From Ornithinimicrobium cerasi (lineage in GTDB: Bacteria > Actinomycetota > Actinomycetes > Actinomycetales > Dermatophilaceae): a stretch of 64,000 bases of DNA. This document shows, one piece after another, positions 9,122-18,175 of this stretch; the stretch's first letter is position 1, and each line of letters opens with the position of its first letter. The position numbers and the translations under genes are program-made. A model generated the notes under the pieces. The model saw only the letters and a program-made list of their open reading frames with translations. It was not told the origin of the DNA and did not search any database. Where the stretch lies: the NCBI RefSeq assembly GCF_003702705.1, contig NZ_QZMN01000006.1:124001-188000 (forward strand), written 5' to 3'.

Positions 9122-9136
9122 ATTGGCTCAGCCAAT
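9122..9136. promoter_or_regulatory. short perfect palindrome upstream of heliorhodopsin fragment
   Basis: ATTGGCT-C-AGCCAAT is a 7-bp inverted repeat with a 1-nt centre, 30 bp upstream of the GTG of the heliorhodopsin remnant. The size and symmetry suit an operator for a dimeric regulator, but it could be chance. The remaining sequence from 9137 to 9468 has no gene I can support. Confidence 0.25.
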
Positions 9137-9468
9137 GCCTTGATCCATCGATGACCTGGCGGTTGTAAGCGTGCCGCAACCATGGAGATGCTCTACTCCG
9201 ATGGGAGAGGATCGCGACGGTTCCAGACTGCCACCCTGCCACTTGGTCACGGTCGCGAACTTCTCGTCGACCGTCTCCCCCGGGTTGGTGATCCACTGGG
9301 TATCACGGCTCTCCAGCACGTCCACACTCACAGACGAAGAGCGGCGATAGGAGCCACGAGGCCGTCCCGCACGGCATAGTGATGCGGGCATGAGATCCGG
9401 TGACAGCCGCTCGTGGCAGGCTCCCCCCTCCCAATGAGCACCGCGAAGGCAAAGTATGATCCCTCGCC

Positions 9469-10305
9469 ATGCGGCCCGGACGAGTGAGCATCATCATTCC
9501 GACCTACAACGACGACCCCGATCACTTGGCTGCGGCGGTCGAGTCGGCGCTTGCGCAAACGTACGGTGACGTCGAAATCGTCGTGGTCGACGACGGTTCA
9601 ACTCAACCTGTGTCGATCGATGGGGTACGAGTGATCCGGCAGGATAACGAAGGAACGTCATCTGCTGTCACGACGGGCATCGCCGCGACCGACGGCGAAT
9701 TCGTTCTCATTTTGGGTGGCGACGATCGAATGGATGCTCACCTCGTGGCCGAGAGCGTAACGCTGCTCCAAGATGACCGAGAAGCCGTGGCCGCGATCCC
9801 TCATCTAGAGCAGTTTGGAGACTTCCGGACGAAGATCGGAGAGATGCCGTTCGAAGCCCGGCTCGCAGACCTCATCTTCCGTAATAGAATTGTCGCCACA
9901 GCGATGTTTCGACGTTCCACCTGGGAAGCGTGTGGCGGCTACGATCGTACACTACAGGCCCTGGAAGACTGGGAACTGTGGGTTCGCTTCTTAGCACAAA
10001 CTAATGGGTTGATGCGGCGGGTGCCGACAGCCAAGTTCTATTATAGGATCAGGTCGGTGTCGCGGAACACCTACGGCATGACACCCGAGGCCCATGACGC
10101 AGCGCGCGCCCGCATGGTCGCGAATAATCCGGACCACCTTGACCGACTATTCTTGGCAATGGTCGATGCGGCCCACCGTCTGCAGGGGCAACTGTGGGCA
10201 CGAGAGGCAGAAGTGACCAAGTGGCGACGCCGCGTGGGGCCGGCACGTGGAGTATGGCTCGCCGCCAAGAACATCGCCCGGCGATCGGACCGAGAAAGGA
10301 AATGA
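9469..10305 (+). CDS. GT2-family glycosyltransferase
   Basis: The 278-residue protein starts with the GT-A signature VSIIIPTYNDDP and continues with VEIVVVDDGS and LILGGDDRMD, placing the nucleotide-sugar and metal-binding Asp residues in the first 100 residues. It is a cytoplasmic GT2 enzyme likely to add one sugar to a growing repeat unit. Base use is clearly less GC-rich than in its flanks (many A/T third positions), which suggests this pair of genes came from elsewhere. It overlaps the next gene by 4 nt (ATGA at 10302-10305), so the two are co-translated. Confidence 0.85.
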   Translation: MRPGRVSIIIPTYNDDPDHLAAAVESALAQTYGDVEIVVVDDGSTQPVSIDGVRVIRQDNEGTSSAVTTGIAATDGEFVLILGGDDRMDAHLVAESVTLLQDDREAVAAIPHLEQFGDFRTKIGEMPFEARLADLIFRNRIVATAMFRRSTWEACGGYDRTLQALEDWELWVRFLAQTNGLMRRVPTAKFYYRIRSVSRNTYGMTPEAHDAARARMVANNPDHLDRLFLAMVDAAHRLQGQLWAREAEVTKWRRRVGPARGVWLAAKNIARRSDRERK

Positions 10306-11123
10306 TGGCACACGCTGCAAGAAAGAGCGCAAGGGAAAGCGCAGCCGCGTTTGTCAGTCGTCACAGCGTTCGCGTGCCTAGACGGAGAATCCCATTATTT
10401 GAGGCCCCAGTCGTCGCAGTGAGCGTCTATCGATCGCGTAACGTTCCCATCGTAGCCGAAATGATTGAGCTGCTTCCTCCCGATTCGGACGTTCGCTTAC
10501 ATGCACTAGACGAGCCCTCTTCCGTCTTGGCGTCCCGCACCATGAACTCGGGAGCAGGGATGCGGATCCCGCTCTTGCGAATGCTTCTGCTCGGTCTCCC
10601 CGTACCCCAGGACGCCTGGGTCGTGCTTTTCGATGACGACGCCCAGTTCGTGAGATTTGGCCCTACCAGATTCCTTCAGTATGCGGCTGCCGGACACTTG
10701 CACGTGGCTGCGCCAGCTATTCAACCAGGCAATCCCACTTCTCATGTTCACATGATCACCCGTGCTCTCCGCAACGCGCGACGCGTTGGCATGGTGGACA
10801 GCGGTCCAGTCGTCGCATTTTCGCCGCAAGCCAGGCAATGCTTAGACCTATTTCCCGAGGACGTGGGTGGCATGGGGTGGGGCCTTGACGTCCGCTGGGC
10901 CCTTGGGGTCGCAGAGGCCGGCTTGAACATGGGGGTAGTCGATGCCACCCCTATCCGACATCACGGTCCGGTAGGTGCGGACTACCAGACTGTCGCCGAG
11001 CGGGCGGCTCTGGATGTCGAACTGGCACAGCATGGGGTCGACTTGATGGACCTGTGCCGCGATGTGGGGCCTTCCTGGCGGGTCTGGCAGCCTCAGGCAC
11101 CCTGGGTGTCAGGTAGACGCTAA
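10302..11123 (+). CDS. glycosyltransferase-like protein with DDD motif
   Basis: Translation from ATG 10302 (or the adjacent ATG 10305) gives about 273 residues. The only clear functional motif is WVVLFDDDAQFVRFG near residue 110, which resembles the DxD metal site of GT-A glycosyltransferases, followed by a GGMGWGLDVRWALG segment of the kind that positions acceptors. It is translationally coupled to the GT2 gene before it and converges on the minus-strand operon, overlapping the next gene's end by 4 nt. I infer a role in the same glycan; family assignment is weak. Confidence 0.6.
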   Translation: MMAHAARKSARESAAAFVSRHSVRVPRRRIPLFEAPVVAVSVYRSRNVPIVAEMIELLPPDSDVRLHALDEPSSVLASRTMNSGAGMRIPLLRMLLLGLPVPQDAWVVLFDDDAQFVRFGPTRFLQYAAAGHLHVAAPAIQPGNPTSHVHMITRALRNARRVGMVDSGPVVAFSPQARQCLDLFPEDVGGMGWGLDVRWALGVAEAGLNMGVVDATPIRHHGPVGADYQTVAERAALDVELAQHGVDLMDLCRDVGPSWRVWQPQAPWVSGRR

Positions 11124-12013
11124 GACCCGGCACCGTCTGGGGCCGTCGACTGCGGAGAGCGCGCTTGGTCAACTGTCGCGTTCCGAGCCCACCTCGGACC
11201 GAGCCAGGAAGGAAGGCGCCGGGTGACATGGTATTCCAACCGATGGAGCGCCTCGGTCCGAAACGCTTCGTATCGACTCTTGCCCGTCCTGTCTAGAACG
11301 CCAGCGATCTGCAGGTTCGTCCGGTACCGCACCGGCGCGTAGGTTGCCCGCAACTTGCGGTGAGCGCGCTGGTAACTCTCCATGCGGAACTCGAACGTAT
11401 ATGGGTGCGGCGCGTGTCGTGCGATGGCTGCGGGGGAAAATGTCTTCAGGTCGGCAGCAAACATTTTCTCGCGTGAAACAAGGAAGACTTGGTCACTGAA
11501 ACCCCAACTGAGAAGAAAATCGCCGACTCTGGCGACCGCGTCGCCCTCGACACCCGCGTCTTGCGGGCGTGCAGGTGGCCAGTTCAACGAGGCGTGCAGG
11601 ATTCGTGAGTCGCTCTTAAGGAGATTCAATGAGGGACTCACCCAGTCGGCTGGCTCCTCCAAGACGGTCTCAGCGTCCCACCCGAGGATGTACTCGGACG
11701 ATGCGACCAGCGGCATGACGAGGCCGTAGTCCAAAAGGTAAGGCCGCCGCCGAAAGTGCCGCTGACCGAGGCCCCAATGCTGCATCGCGGCGGGCACCCA
11801 GTCAGAGACAAACTCGAAGCCCGAGATCTCCCCTAGGTCTACCAAAGTTTCTGCTCGGTCTCGAGCCTCCCGCGGGTCATCCACGTTGTTGATGAGGGCG
11901 AGAACTTGCTCGAAGGTGCGGTCGTTCATCTGCTCGATCGCGGGGAAATAGCCCGGCGCCAAGACCTGACGGTAGGTGCGTTCATAGCAGTTGACGACAA
12001 GTGAGACAGACAT
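11120..12013 (-). CDS. glycosyltransferase-like protein
   Basis: The 297-residue product begins MSVSLVVNCYERTYRQVLAP, which looks like the first strand of a GT-A fold, with LALINNVDDPREA and SSEYILGWDAETVL further on; the WDAE may serve as the DxD-like element. No membrane helix is present. It is the last gene of a three-gene minus-strand unit (13005, 12013, 11120), with its ATG overlapping the stop of the GT2 gene upstream by 1 nt (TGATG type). Its 3' end overlaps the convergent gene by 4 nt. A glycosyltransferase role fits the context; the exact family was not recognised. Confidence 0.55.
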   Translation of the reverse strand: MSVSLVVNCYERTYRQVLAPGYFPAIEQMNDRTFEQVLALINNVDDPREARDRAETLVDLGEISGFEFVSDWVPAAMQHWGLGQRHFRRRPYLLDYGLVMPLVASSEYILGWDAETVLEEPADWVSPSLNLLKSDSRILHASLNWPPARPQDAGVEGDAVARVGDFLLSWGFSDQVFLVSREKMFAADLKTFSPAAIARHAPHPYTFEFRMESYQRAHRKLRATYAPVRYRTNLQIAGVLDRTGKSRYEAFRTEALHRLEYHVTRRLPSWLGPRWARNATVDQARSPQSTAPDGAGS

Positions 12014-13008
12014 CAGGGCCCCTCGGAAACGGTCCGGCCTCGATCGCGCAGCCGTCGCAGGGCTGCCCGGGCTACTTGCGGCACCGTTGCCCTCACACCA
12101 AACGTGGCGACGCCCAGCCCTAGGATGCTTCTCCGGTAGGAACTGTCGCGCCAGAACTGATCGGAGCCGACCGCCTGACGGTAGAGGTGAGCGTGCAGAG
12201 GACCGGCCTCCGCTGCCGACGCTTCGCGCTCGTCCACCAGCATGCCGCCCAGCTGGAGGGCCAGTGAGTTCGACAAGAACGGAAGGGCAAGCTCGGTAGA
12301 GCGAGAGGTTGCGCTCAGGTGTACCCGGTAGAATACTGAGGCATCCTCCACGCGATAGATGGGGGTCAGTCGGGAGGCATTGGCCAGGGTGATGTAGTCA
12401 TCCATGGCGCGGGCATGAGGCGCGAACCCCCCGACCGCATGGAGGAGGCTTCGTCTTGCCACAAAGCTCGTCGTGGTCGAAATGGGGCCCTTCAGCACGT
12501 CTTGCGTCGTCAGCGCGGTGTAGGTCGGATCGGGGCGCAAAGGGTGCCTGGACGACAGCTCGGTGATCTCATCCTCTTCACTGACGTAGTCATCGGCCCA
12601 CTCGCCCACGTCCGGGTGCAACTGCCGCAGAGCATCCCTTTCCGAGCGAGACGCAAACTTCAACTCCCGCGAGATCACTAGGTCGGCGGGGACTGACTTC
12701 AGGAAGTCATCCAGCTGGCGGAAGCGGTCCGGGTGCCACAGGTCGTCCTGATCCAAGAAGGCCACCCACTCGCTGGCTGCGCGAGCAAGCCCACGGTTGC
12801 GCGCCACGGCGACGCCCGCATGATCCTGGATCAGCACAGAGGTGACGACCGGGTGCTCGTGCGCGATGTCGACCGACGCGTCCGTCGAGCCGTCGTCGAC
12901 AACGATCACCTCGAGGTTCGGGATCGCGTTTGCCTGCAGCGAGTCCAAGGTGGGGCCGAGAAGCCTCGCCCCGTTGTAGGTGGGGACCACGATGGTTAAG
13001 TTCTTCAC
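12013..13008 (-). CDS. GT2-family glycosyltransferase
   Basis: The 331-residue protein has a textbook GT2 N-terminus: LTIVVPTYNGARLLGPTLDS, LEVIVVDDGSTDAS, VAVARNRGLARAAS and AFLDQDDLWHPDR, the last holding the DxD-like site near residue 95. The C-terminal third is more variable and probably recognises the acceptor. Its ATG overlaps the stop of the ABC transporter gene upstream by 4 nt, so flippase and transferase are made together. Cytoplasmic; sugar unknown. Confidence 0.9.
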   Translation of the reverse strand: MKNLTIVVPTYNGARLLGPTLDSLQANAIPNLEVIVVDDGSTDASVDIAHEHPVVTSVLIQDHAGVAVARNRGLARAASEWVAFLDQDDLWHPDRFRQLDDFLKSVPADLVISRELKFASRSERDALRQLHPDVGEWADDYVSEEDEITELSSRHPLRPDPTYTALTTQDVLKGPISTTTSFVARRSLLHAVGGFAPHARAMDDYITLANASRLTPIYRVEDASVFYRVHLSATSRSTELALPFLSNSLALQLGGMLVDEREASAAEAGPLHAHLYRQAVGSDQFWRDSSYRRSILGLGVATFGVRATVPQVARAALRRLRDRGRTVSEGP

Positions 13009-14882
13009 GACAACCTGCCGGGGATCGGTTCCGGAAGCGCGCTCTTCCCGGACAGATCACCGAGGGCGATCAGACGCGCGAAGTAGGGGTTGTTCTCTCG
13101 GAGCCAAGCGAAAGTCCCCTGGGCCTCCACGACCCCGTCCCGCATCACGACGACGTGGTCGGCGTGCCGCACGGTCGACAACCGGTGGGCGACGATGATC
13201 ACCGTGATCCTGCCCTTCAGGGCTCGTAGCGCTTCGGTGATGTGGCTCTCCGTCTCGTTGTCGAGGGAGGAGGTGCCCTCGTCCATCACGATGAGCTGCG
13301 GGTCGAGATACAGCGCGCGGGCGATTCCCAGTCGTTGCTTCTGCCCACCACTCAAACCGCCACCTCGGTCCCCCAGCTCGGTGTCGAGTCCCGCTTCGAG
13401 ACTGCTCACCAGGTCCGTCAGCATCGCACGATCGATCGCCTCCTGCAGCCGTGGCCCATCGACGTCCTCGGGGTCCTCATCGACCGTGATGTTCTCCAGG
13501 AGGGAACCTTCGAAGAGGTACACGTCCTGCGGCACGTACGCGATCCCCCTCTGCCAGGAGTCCAGAGCGTCGCGGATGTCACGACCGTCGACCCGCACCT
13601 GCCCCATCGTCGGCTGGTGCAGCCCGAGGACGACATCGACCAACGTCGTCTTGCCGGCGCCGCTGCCCCCGACTATGGCGACCTGCGTTCCAGCCCGGAA
13701 GGTGAGGGACACGTCGCGGAGTGCAGGCCGAGCTGCCCCGGGGTAACTGAAGGTCACGGCAGCAAGGGACAGCTCTGCGCGAAGGGGCAGGACGGGGCCT
13801 TCCTGCCGCTTGGTGGGCGTAGCAGGGGACAGCACCTGTGCGCCCGCAAGCTCCTCCCTCAGTATTTCGACGAACGGCTCACCCACTCGCACCGAACTCA
13901 CGCAGGCCAGCAGACCCGATATCGCCGGGAGCAGCCGTAGCGCCGCCGCGACGAAGAGGGCGAGAACGCCAAAACTGTTGAGCAGGTTGGCCTCACGCGC
14001 GACGGAGAACGCGAGGACCGTACCCAGCACGAGGATGAACAGGGTCTCCAGCAGATACCGGGGCAGCGCCGCCAGCAGCGACGCCACCTGCGACGCACGC
14101 ACCGACTCGTTCGAGACCAGCCGGTATTGATCGACGAAGCGTTGCTGGGTCCCGCGGAGGTGGAGCTCCTTCATAGCCCCCAGCGCCGTCATGGCGCTGC
14201 GCCAAGCGGCGACGGCCGTCCTGTCCATCTCTTTGCCAGCCCGTGCGGCATGGGGCCGGACCACTCTCAAGTAGACGATGGAGAACAGCACCGTCGTGGC
14301 CATCAACACCAGACTGGGTAGCGGCGCCAAGATGATCAGGGCTGCGGCAATCGCGAAGATGTTGAACGCATGGGAAAACAACTGAATCCCCGCGTTGATG
14401 ACAAGGCCAAAGACCTGGAAGGTGGCCGTGTTAAGGCGGTTCATCAGCGTCGCCTGACCTCGGCGCGAGACGTCCGTATACGAAGACGTGAGGTAATGTC
14501 GCAATAACCGTGAGGCGACCGCTGCGCGTTGTTGACCTATAAAGCCCTGGTTCCACCAATTGAAAGTAACGGCGAGGACGTCCTTCAGGATGAAGAGTGC
14601 CACGACCGCGATGATGAGGGGCAGGATCGCGTTCTCCGGAGCGACGCCTAGGTTGTCAAGCGCGGATTGCACAACTCCCGGGGGCCGTTCGCCGACGGCC
14701 ATCGTAACCATCGGGAGCACGAGTGCGATCGCGAAGGTGTCCATGAGCGCCATGAGGACGAGGCCCACGCTCACCACCCCAAGCCTGCGTCGAGCGGGGA
14801 CGGGTAGCAAGCTCAGCGCCCTCCAGACGACGCTCAGCACTCCCTGCCCCCCACTCACGGGTGTGGGGTCCGTGTCTGACAC
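13005..14882 (-). CDS. ABC exporter, fused membrane and ATPase domains (PglK-like flippase candidate)
   Basis: The 625-residue protein has an N-terminal transmembrane domain (about 1-320, with helices such as GVVSVGLVLMALMDTFAIAL) and a C-terminal ATPase domain with Walker A (GGSGAGKTTLVDVVLG), Q-loop (AYVPQDVYLFEG), signature (LSGGQKQRLGIARAL), Walker B (LIVMDEGTSSLD) and H-loop (VAHRLSTV). It is a half transporter expected to work as a homodimer. Its size, layout and position beside glycosyltransferases resemble PglK, which flips lipid-linked oligosaccharides. No Wzx-type flippase is visible in the window, so I infer this is the flippase of the island. The start is GTG 14882 with a weak ribosome site. 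Confidence 0.8.
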   Translation of the reverse strand: MSDTDPTPVSGGQGVLSVVWRALSLLPVPARRRLGVVSVGLVLMALMDTFAIALVLPMVTMAVGERPPGVVQSALDNLGVAPENAILPLIIAVVALFILKDVLAVTFNWWNQGFIGQQRAAVASRLLRHYLTSSYTDVSRRGQATLMNRLNTATFQVFGLVINAGIQLFSHAFNIFAIAAALIILAPLPSLVLMATTVLFSIVYLRVVRPHAARAGKEMDRTAVAAWRSAMTALGAMKELHLRGTQQRFVDQYRLVSNESVRASQVASLLAALPRYLLETLFILVLGTVLAFSVAREANLLNSFGVLALFVAAALRLLPAISGLLACVSSVRVGEPFVEILREELAGAQVLSPATPTKRQEGPVLPLRAELSLAAVTFSYPGAARPALRDVSLTFRAGTQVAIVGGSGAGKTTLVDVVLGLHQPTMGQVRVDGRDIRDALDSWQRGIAYVPQDVYLFEGSLLENITVDEDPEDVDGPRLQEAIDRAMLTDLVSSLEAGLDTELGDRGGGLSGGQKQRLGIARALYLDPQLIVMDEGTSSLDNETESHITEALRALKGRITVIIVAHRLSTVRHADHVVVMRDGVVEAQGTFAWLRENNPYFARLIALGDLSGKSALPEPIPGRLS

Positions 14883-14959
14883 GCTCGTAGACTACACAGC
14901 GATGCATCGGGTCTTGTCTCAACGCCCAACTGCCCAACTGGTTCTCAAGGAAGGCCTCC

Positions 14960-16060
14960 GTGACTGGTCAGTCGAGCAACGGTCAAGACGTGACGGCTCG
15001 AGCTGTCGCGTTCTACCTGCCCCAATTCTTCCCCATTCCAGAGAACGACGAGTGGTGGGGGCCAGGCTTCACCGAGTGGACCAACGTGGCCCGCGCGCGA
15101 GGGCTCTTCCCGGGTCACCGGCAGCCGCACATCCCCGGTGAGCTGGGCTTCTACGACCTGCGCGTCGCTGAGACCCGTGTGGCTCAGGCCCACGTCGCGG
15201 CAGAGCACGGTGTCGAAGCGTTCGCCTACTGGCACTACTGGTTCGGCGGCGGCGAGACGATCCTGGAGCGGCCGTTCCAGGAAGTTCTCCGCAGCGGAGC
15301 GCCTAGCTTCAAGTTCTGTCTGGCTTGGGCCAACCAATCCTGGACCGGAGCCTGGCACGGGGCGCACGGCCGGGTCCTGCGCGCGCAGCGTTACCTCGGG
15401 CGTGAGGACGAGCAGGCCCACTTCGCGAGCGTTCTGCCCGCCTTCCGGGACGAGCGCTACCTTCGCGTCGACGAGCGTCCAGTGTTCTACGTCTTCCGTC
15501 CCGAGGAGCTGCCCGACGCCGCGGGGTTCGTCGATCACTGGCAGGGCCTGGCCCGCGCTGCAGGCCTCCCCGGCCTCTACCTGGTGGCAGAGGTCAGCGA
15601 TCTAGTCGGTGCCGGGCCGCGATACGACAACCACGAGGCCGACGGTTTCGACGCGGGGGTGTACATGCGTCTGCCGGCAAGGACCGACGGTCTAGCAAGG
15701 CTTCGTATGCGAGCGACGCGGAAGGTCCTGGGAGGCGGACCCGAGATCTACAAATACGAGGAGAGTGCCTCTCTCCCCCCCTCCGGCCGATACCTGCCCT
15801 GCGTCTACCCGAACTGGGACAACACCCCACGATCTGGTCGGCGCGGTCTCGTGCTCACGGGTAGCCATCCAGACCGCTTCGAGGTGGGCCTGCGGGCTGC
15901 GGCGCGGCACCTAAGAACACGTCCGAAACAGGAACGGTTGCTGTGGATCAAGTCATGGAACGAATGGGCCGAGGGGAACCATCTGGAGCCCGACCTTGAG
16001 CACGGACGACGGTGGTTGGAAGCCGTGCGCGACGGCCTTGCGGCTGGGAGTGACACGTGA
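14960..16060 (+). CDS. WbsX-like glycosyltransferase / GH99-like protein
   Basis: From GTG 14960 (AAGGAAGG upstream) the 366-residue product reads AVAFYLPQFFPIPENDEWWG, then GFTEWTNVARA and YWHYWFGGGETILERP, which is the hallmark start of the WbsX family found in O-antigen and capsule clusters. CLAWANQSWTG and LLWIKSWNEWAEGNHLEPD are further conserved blocks, related to GH99-like catalytic domains. It has no signal peptide. The following GT4 gene starts within its stop (GTGA), so the two act together. Confidence 0.85.
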   Translation: MTGQSSNGQDVTARAVAFYLPQFFPIPENDEWWGPGFTEWTNVARARGLFPGHRQPHIPGELGFYDLRVAETRVAQAHVAAEHGVEAFAYWHYWFGGGETILERPFQEVLRSGAPSFKFCLAWANQSWTGAWHGAHGRVLRAQRYLGREDEQAHFASVLPAFRDERYLRVDERPVFYVFRPEELPDAAGFVDHWQGLARAAGLPGLYLVAEVSDLVGAGPRYDNHEADGFDAGVYMRLPARTDGLARLRMRATRKVLGGGPEIYKYEESASLPPSGRYLPCVYPNWDNTPRSGRRGLVLTGSHPDRFEVGLRAAARHLRTRPKQERLLWIKSWNEWAEGNHLEPDLEHGRRWLEAVRDGLAAGSDT

Positions 16061-17151
16061 AGATCGCGATGATTTCGTATTATCTTCCCTCCGAGAGCAA
16101 GATCGGGGTCGGGCACCAAGTGCATGCGCTGGCGAACGAGCTCGTCACCCGGGGTCATTCGGTGACGGTCTTCAGCCCGTGCCGGACGCCCGAAGGCGCG
16201 CGGTACAACGTTCAGAATGTGTCCGTCGGCAAACGCCTGCGTACGTTCAGGTTCGCGGCCAACCTTCGGAAGCAAGATCTGTCCGGCTTTGACGCACTCC
16301 ACGCACACGGCGACGACTACTGGCTCTGGCGCAGGCGCGTCCCGGTTCACGTCCGCACCGTGCACGGCTCCTGCTTCGAGGAGGCCAAGCACATCCGCGG
16401 TGTCGTGGAACGCACACGCATGGTCCTTCTAGGATGCAGTGAGGCCCTCGCAGCAGCCGTCGCCGATCATACCGTGGCCGTGTCACCGCCCACGCTGCGC
16501 TGGCTGCCTGGCGTCAACCGTGTCATACCTAATGGCGTTTCGTCCGAGGTATTCAAACCCGGAGTATCGCGTAGCGCCCATCCCACCATTCTGTTCGTGG
16601 GGACCTGGGGAGGGCGCAAGCGAGGTGGTGCTCTTGCCACCGCGTTCGCCAACGACGTACGGCCACATCTCCCTACGGCGGAACTGCGTATGGTGTGCCA
16701 GGACGCCCCGGAGCAACTACCCGCCGGCGTCGTGACGCTTGGCCGGCTGGATGAGCGGGAGCTTGTGGCCGAGTACCAAGCAGCCTGGGTCTTCTGTCTG
16801 CCGAGTGACTACGAGGGTTTCGGCATCCCCTACGCAGAGGCCATGGCCTGCGGCACCCCTGTAGTGACCACCCCCAACCCGGGTGCCCTGTTCGTCGTCG
16901 AAGATGGGCGATCCGGTCAGGTGGTCCCGTTAGAGTCGCTCGGAGCAACGCTACTGGCGCTACTGAAGGACCCCCAACGACGCGACGTTCTGGCGAGGCG
17001 AGGACTGCAAAGAGTACAAAAGTTCACGCTACAGGATGTCGCGGAGCACTACGAAGACCTCTATCAGACGCCGCCGGACCGTGGTCTGCGGGCCCGTTCA
17101 CGGGCCTTGGGCTCCTGGGTCGCCTCCCATAGTTCCAGGCAAGGTCGGTGA
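16057..17151 (+). CDS. GT4-family glycosyltransferase
   Basis: The 364-residue GT-B enzyme starts MKIAMISYYLPSESKIGVGH and carries a well-formed GT4 C-terminal lobe: ILFVGTWGGRKRGGALATAF, then SDYEGFGIPYAEAMACGTPV with the paired Glu residues of the E-x7-E motif. The GTG start overlaps the stop of the WbsX-like gene by 4 nt. It converges on the 17180 gene with only 28 bp between, and no hairpin is apparent there. Confidence 0.88.
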   Translation: MKIAMISYYLPSESKIGVGHQVHALANELVTRGHSVTVFSPCRTPEGARYNVQNVSVGKRLRTFRFAANLRKQDLSGFDALHAHGDDYWLWRRRVPVHVRTVHGSCFEEAKHIRGVVERTRMVLLGCSEALAAAVADHTVAVSPPTLRWLPGVNRVIPNGVSSEVFKPGVSRSAHPTILFVGTWGGRKRGGALATAFANDVRPHLPTAELRMVCQDAPEQLPAGVVTLGRLDERELVAEYQAAWVFCLPSDYEGFGIPYAEAMACGTPVVTTPNPGALFVVEDGRSGQVVPLESLGATLLALLKDPQRRDVLARRGLQRVQKFTLQDVAEHYEDLYQTPPDRGLRARSRALGSWVASHSSRQGR

Positions 17152-17179
17152 CAGAAGCTCAACATTTTGCGGCCTGGAT

Positions 17180-18175
17180 CTAGGCTAACACGGTCGGATC
17201 AAACGACATGGCGAGCAGTGGGCGCGTCCTGATGTGGGGGCCATTAGCCTCCCAACCGATCTTCCGAACAGGGTCACCGGACTGCATCCTCGTCCATGCA
17301 GCCATTGCATCAGCTTCCGTGAACTGGGCACCAGCTCGCCAATGCCACCCCTGGTCGGATGGGGTATCAGCGTCGGACAAGGCCTGAGCGCCTCGCTGAA
17401 ACTTACCAAGTATCTGTTCGACGCCTCGGTACGGCACGTGAATGTTCACGAGACCCTCGCCGATTTCGCCCGGCCTTGAAACACCGTGGTTTCCTGGTCC
17501 CACGAAAGCCAATGGATGGGCCCTGTAGGCAACCTTTCCGGGACTCTTCCCAAGATCCAGCAGCAGTTCTCTGTCGCGTAGGTCGCCGTCCAGCGTTAGT
17601 GGAACTGCCTGGACGGTTCGACTTAGGATGATGTCCGCACGCTGCTCGGGGAGCCACTCCGAAAGGGCACCCCTGGGTGCGAACCAGAACTCGTCGCCGT
17701 CGAACGGGATGATCCACTCGGCGCCGGCGCGCCACGCCAACCGGCTCAGATACGTGACTTTCTCTTTCTGATAATGTCCCTTTGACGAGTCCAACACAAT
17801 GTGTAATCGGGGCTCAACCGCAGCCATTGAGAGCAAGTGCTGCCGCGTGCCATCATCCGACGAGTGGTCCGCGATGAAGATGCCCGCCAGACCCTGGTGC
17901 AAGAGATGGGCGACTACGGCGGGCACGACATCTGCTTCGTTGCGCACGACGCTTACTCCCCATACTTGTCCTGGTCGTCGCATGCGGGGCACATGGGGCC
18001 TCGTTAGGTGGCTGCGCACTTCACGATCAACCTTCCAACTCCAGGGACCCACCCTGTATTCGTGCATCACCGACTTCATGTGCCTCAATTCCGAAGCCAG
18101 ACCTGGGGGGAGGGCACTTAAGGCCCGAGTGCGCGCGCTCTCGCGGGACGTCAGCTTGCGCTTTTGCAGTTTCAT
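17180..18175 (-). CDS. GT2-type glycosyltransferase (Glyco_tranf_2_4-like)
   Basis: This 331-residue protein holds the pattern of the second glycosyltransferase-2 subfamily with an interrupted N-terminus: VSVVRNEADVVPAVVAHLL, then FIADHSSDDGTRQHL, and the metal site WIIPFDGDEFW. About 70 residues of basic, non-conserved sequence come first. It is the last gene of the seven-gene minus-strand operon that begins at 25732, and its ATG overlaps the stop of the GT4 gene upstream by 4 nt. GC content is lower than the window average. Acceptor and donor are unknown. Confidence 0.82.
   Translation of the reverse strand: MKLQKRKLTSRESARTRALSALPPGLASELRHMKSVMHEYRVGPWSWKVDREVRSHLTRPHVPRMRRPGQVWGVSVVRNEADVVPAVVAHLLHQGLAGIFIADHSSDDGTRQHLLSMAAVEPRLHIVLDSSKGHYQKEKVTYLSRLAWRAGAEWIIPFDGDEFWFAPRGALSEWLPEQRADIILSRTVQAVPLTLDGDLRDRELLLDLGKSPGKVAYRAHPLAFVGPGNHGVSRPGEIGEGLVNIHVPYRGVEQILGKFQRGAQALSDADTPSDQGWHWRAGAQFTEADAMAAWTRMQSGDPVRKIGWEANGPHIRTRPLLAMSFDPTVLA

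Noticed and set aside
9128-9391. Minus-strand 87-codon frame reading SVDVLESRDTQWITNPGE
   Set aside because: Looks partly like protein but has no match I recognise, no ribosome site, and lies in a decayed region.
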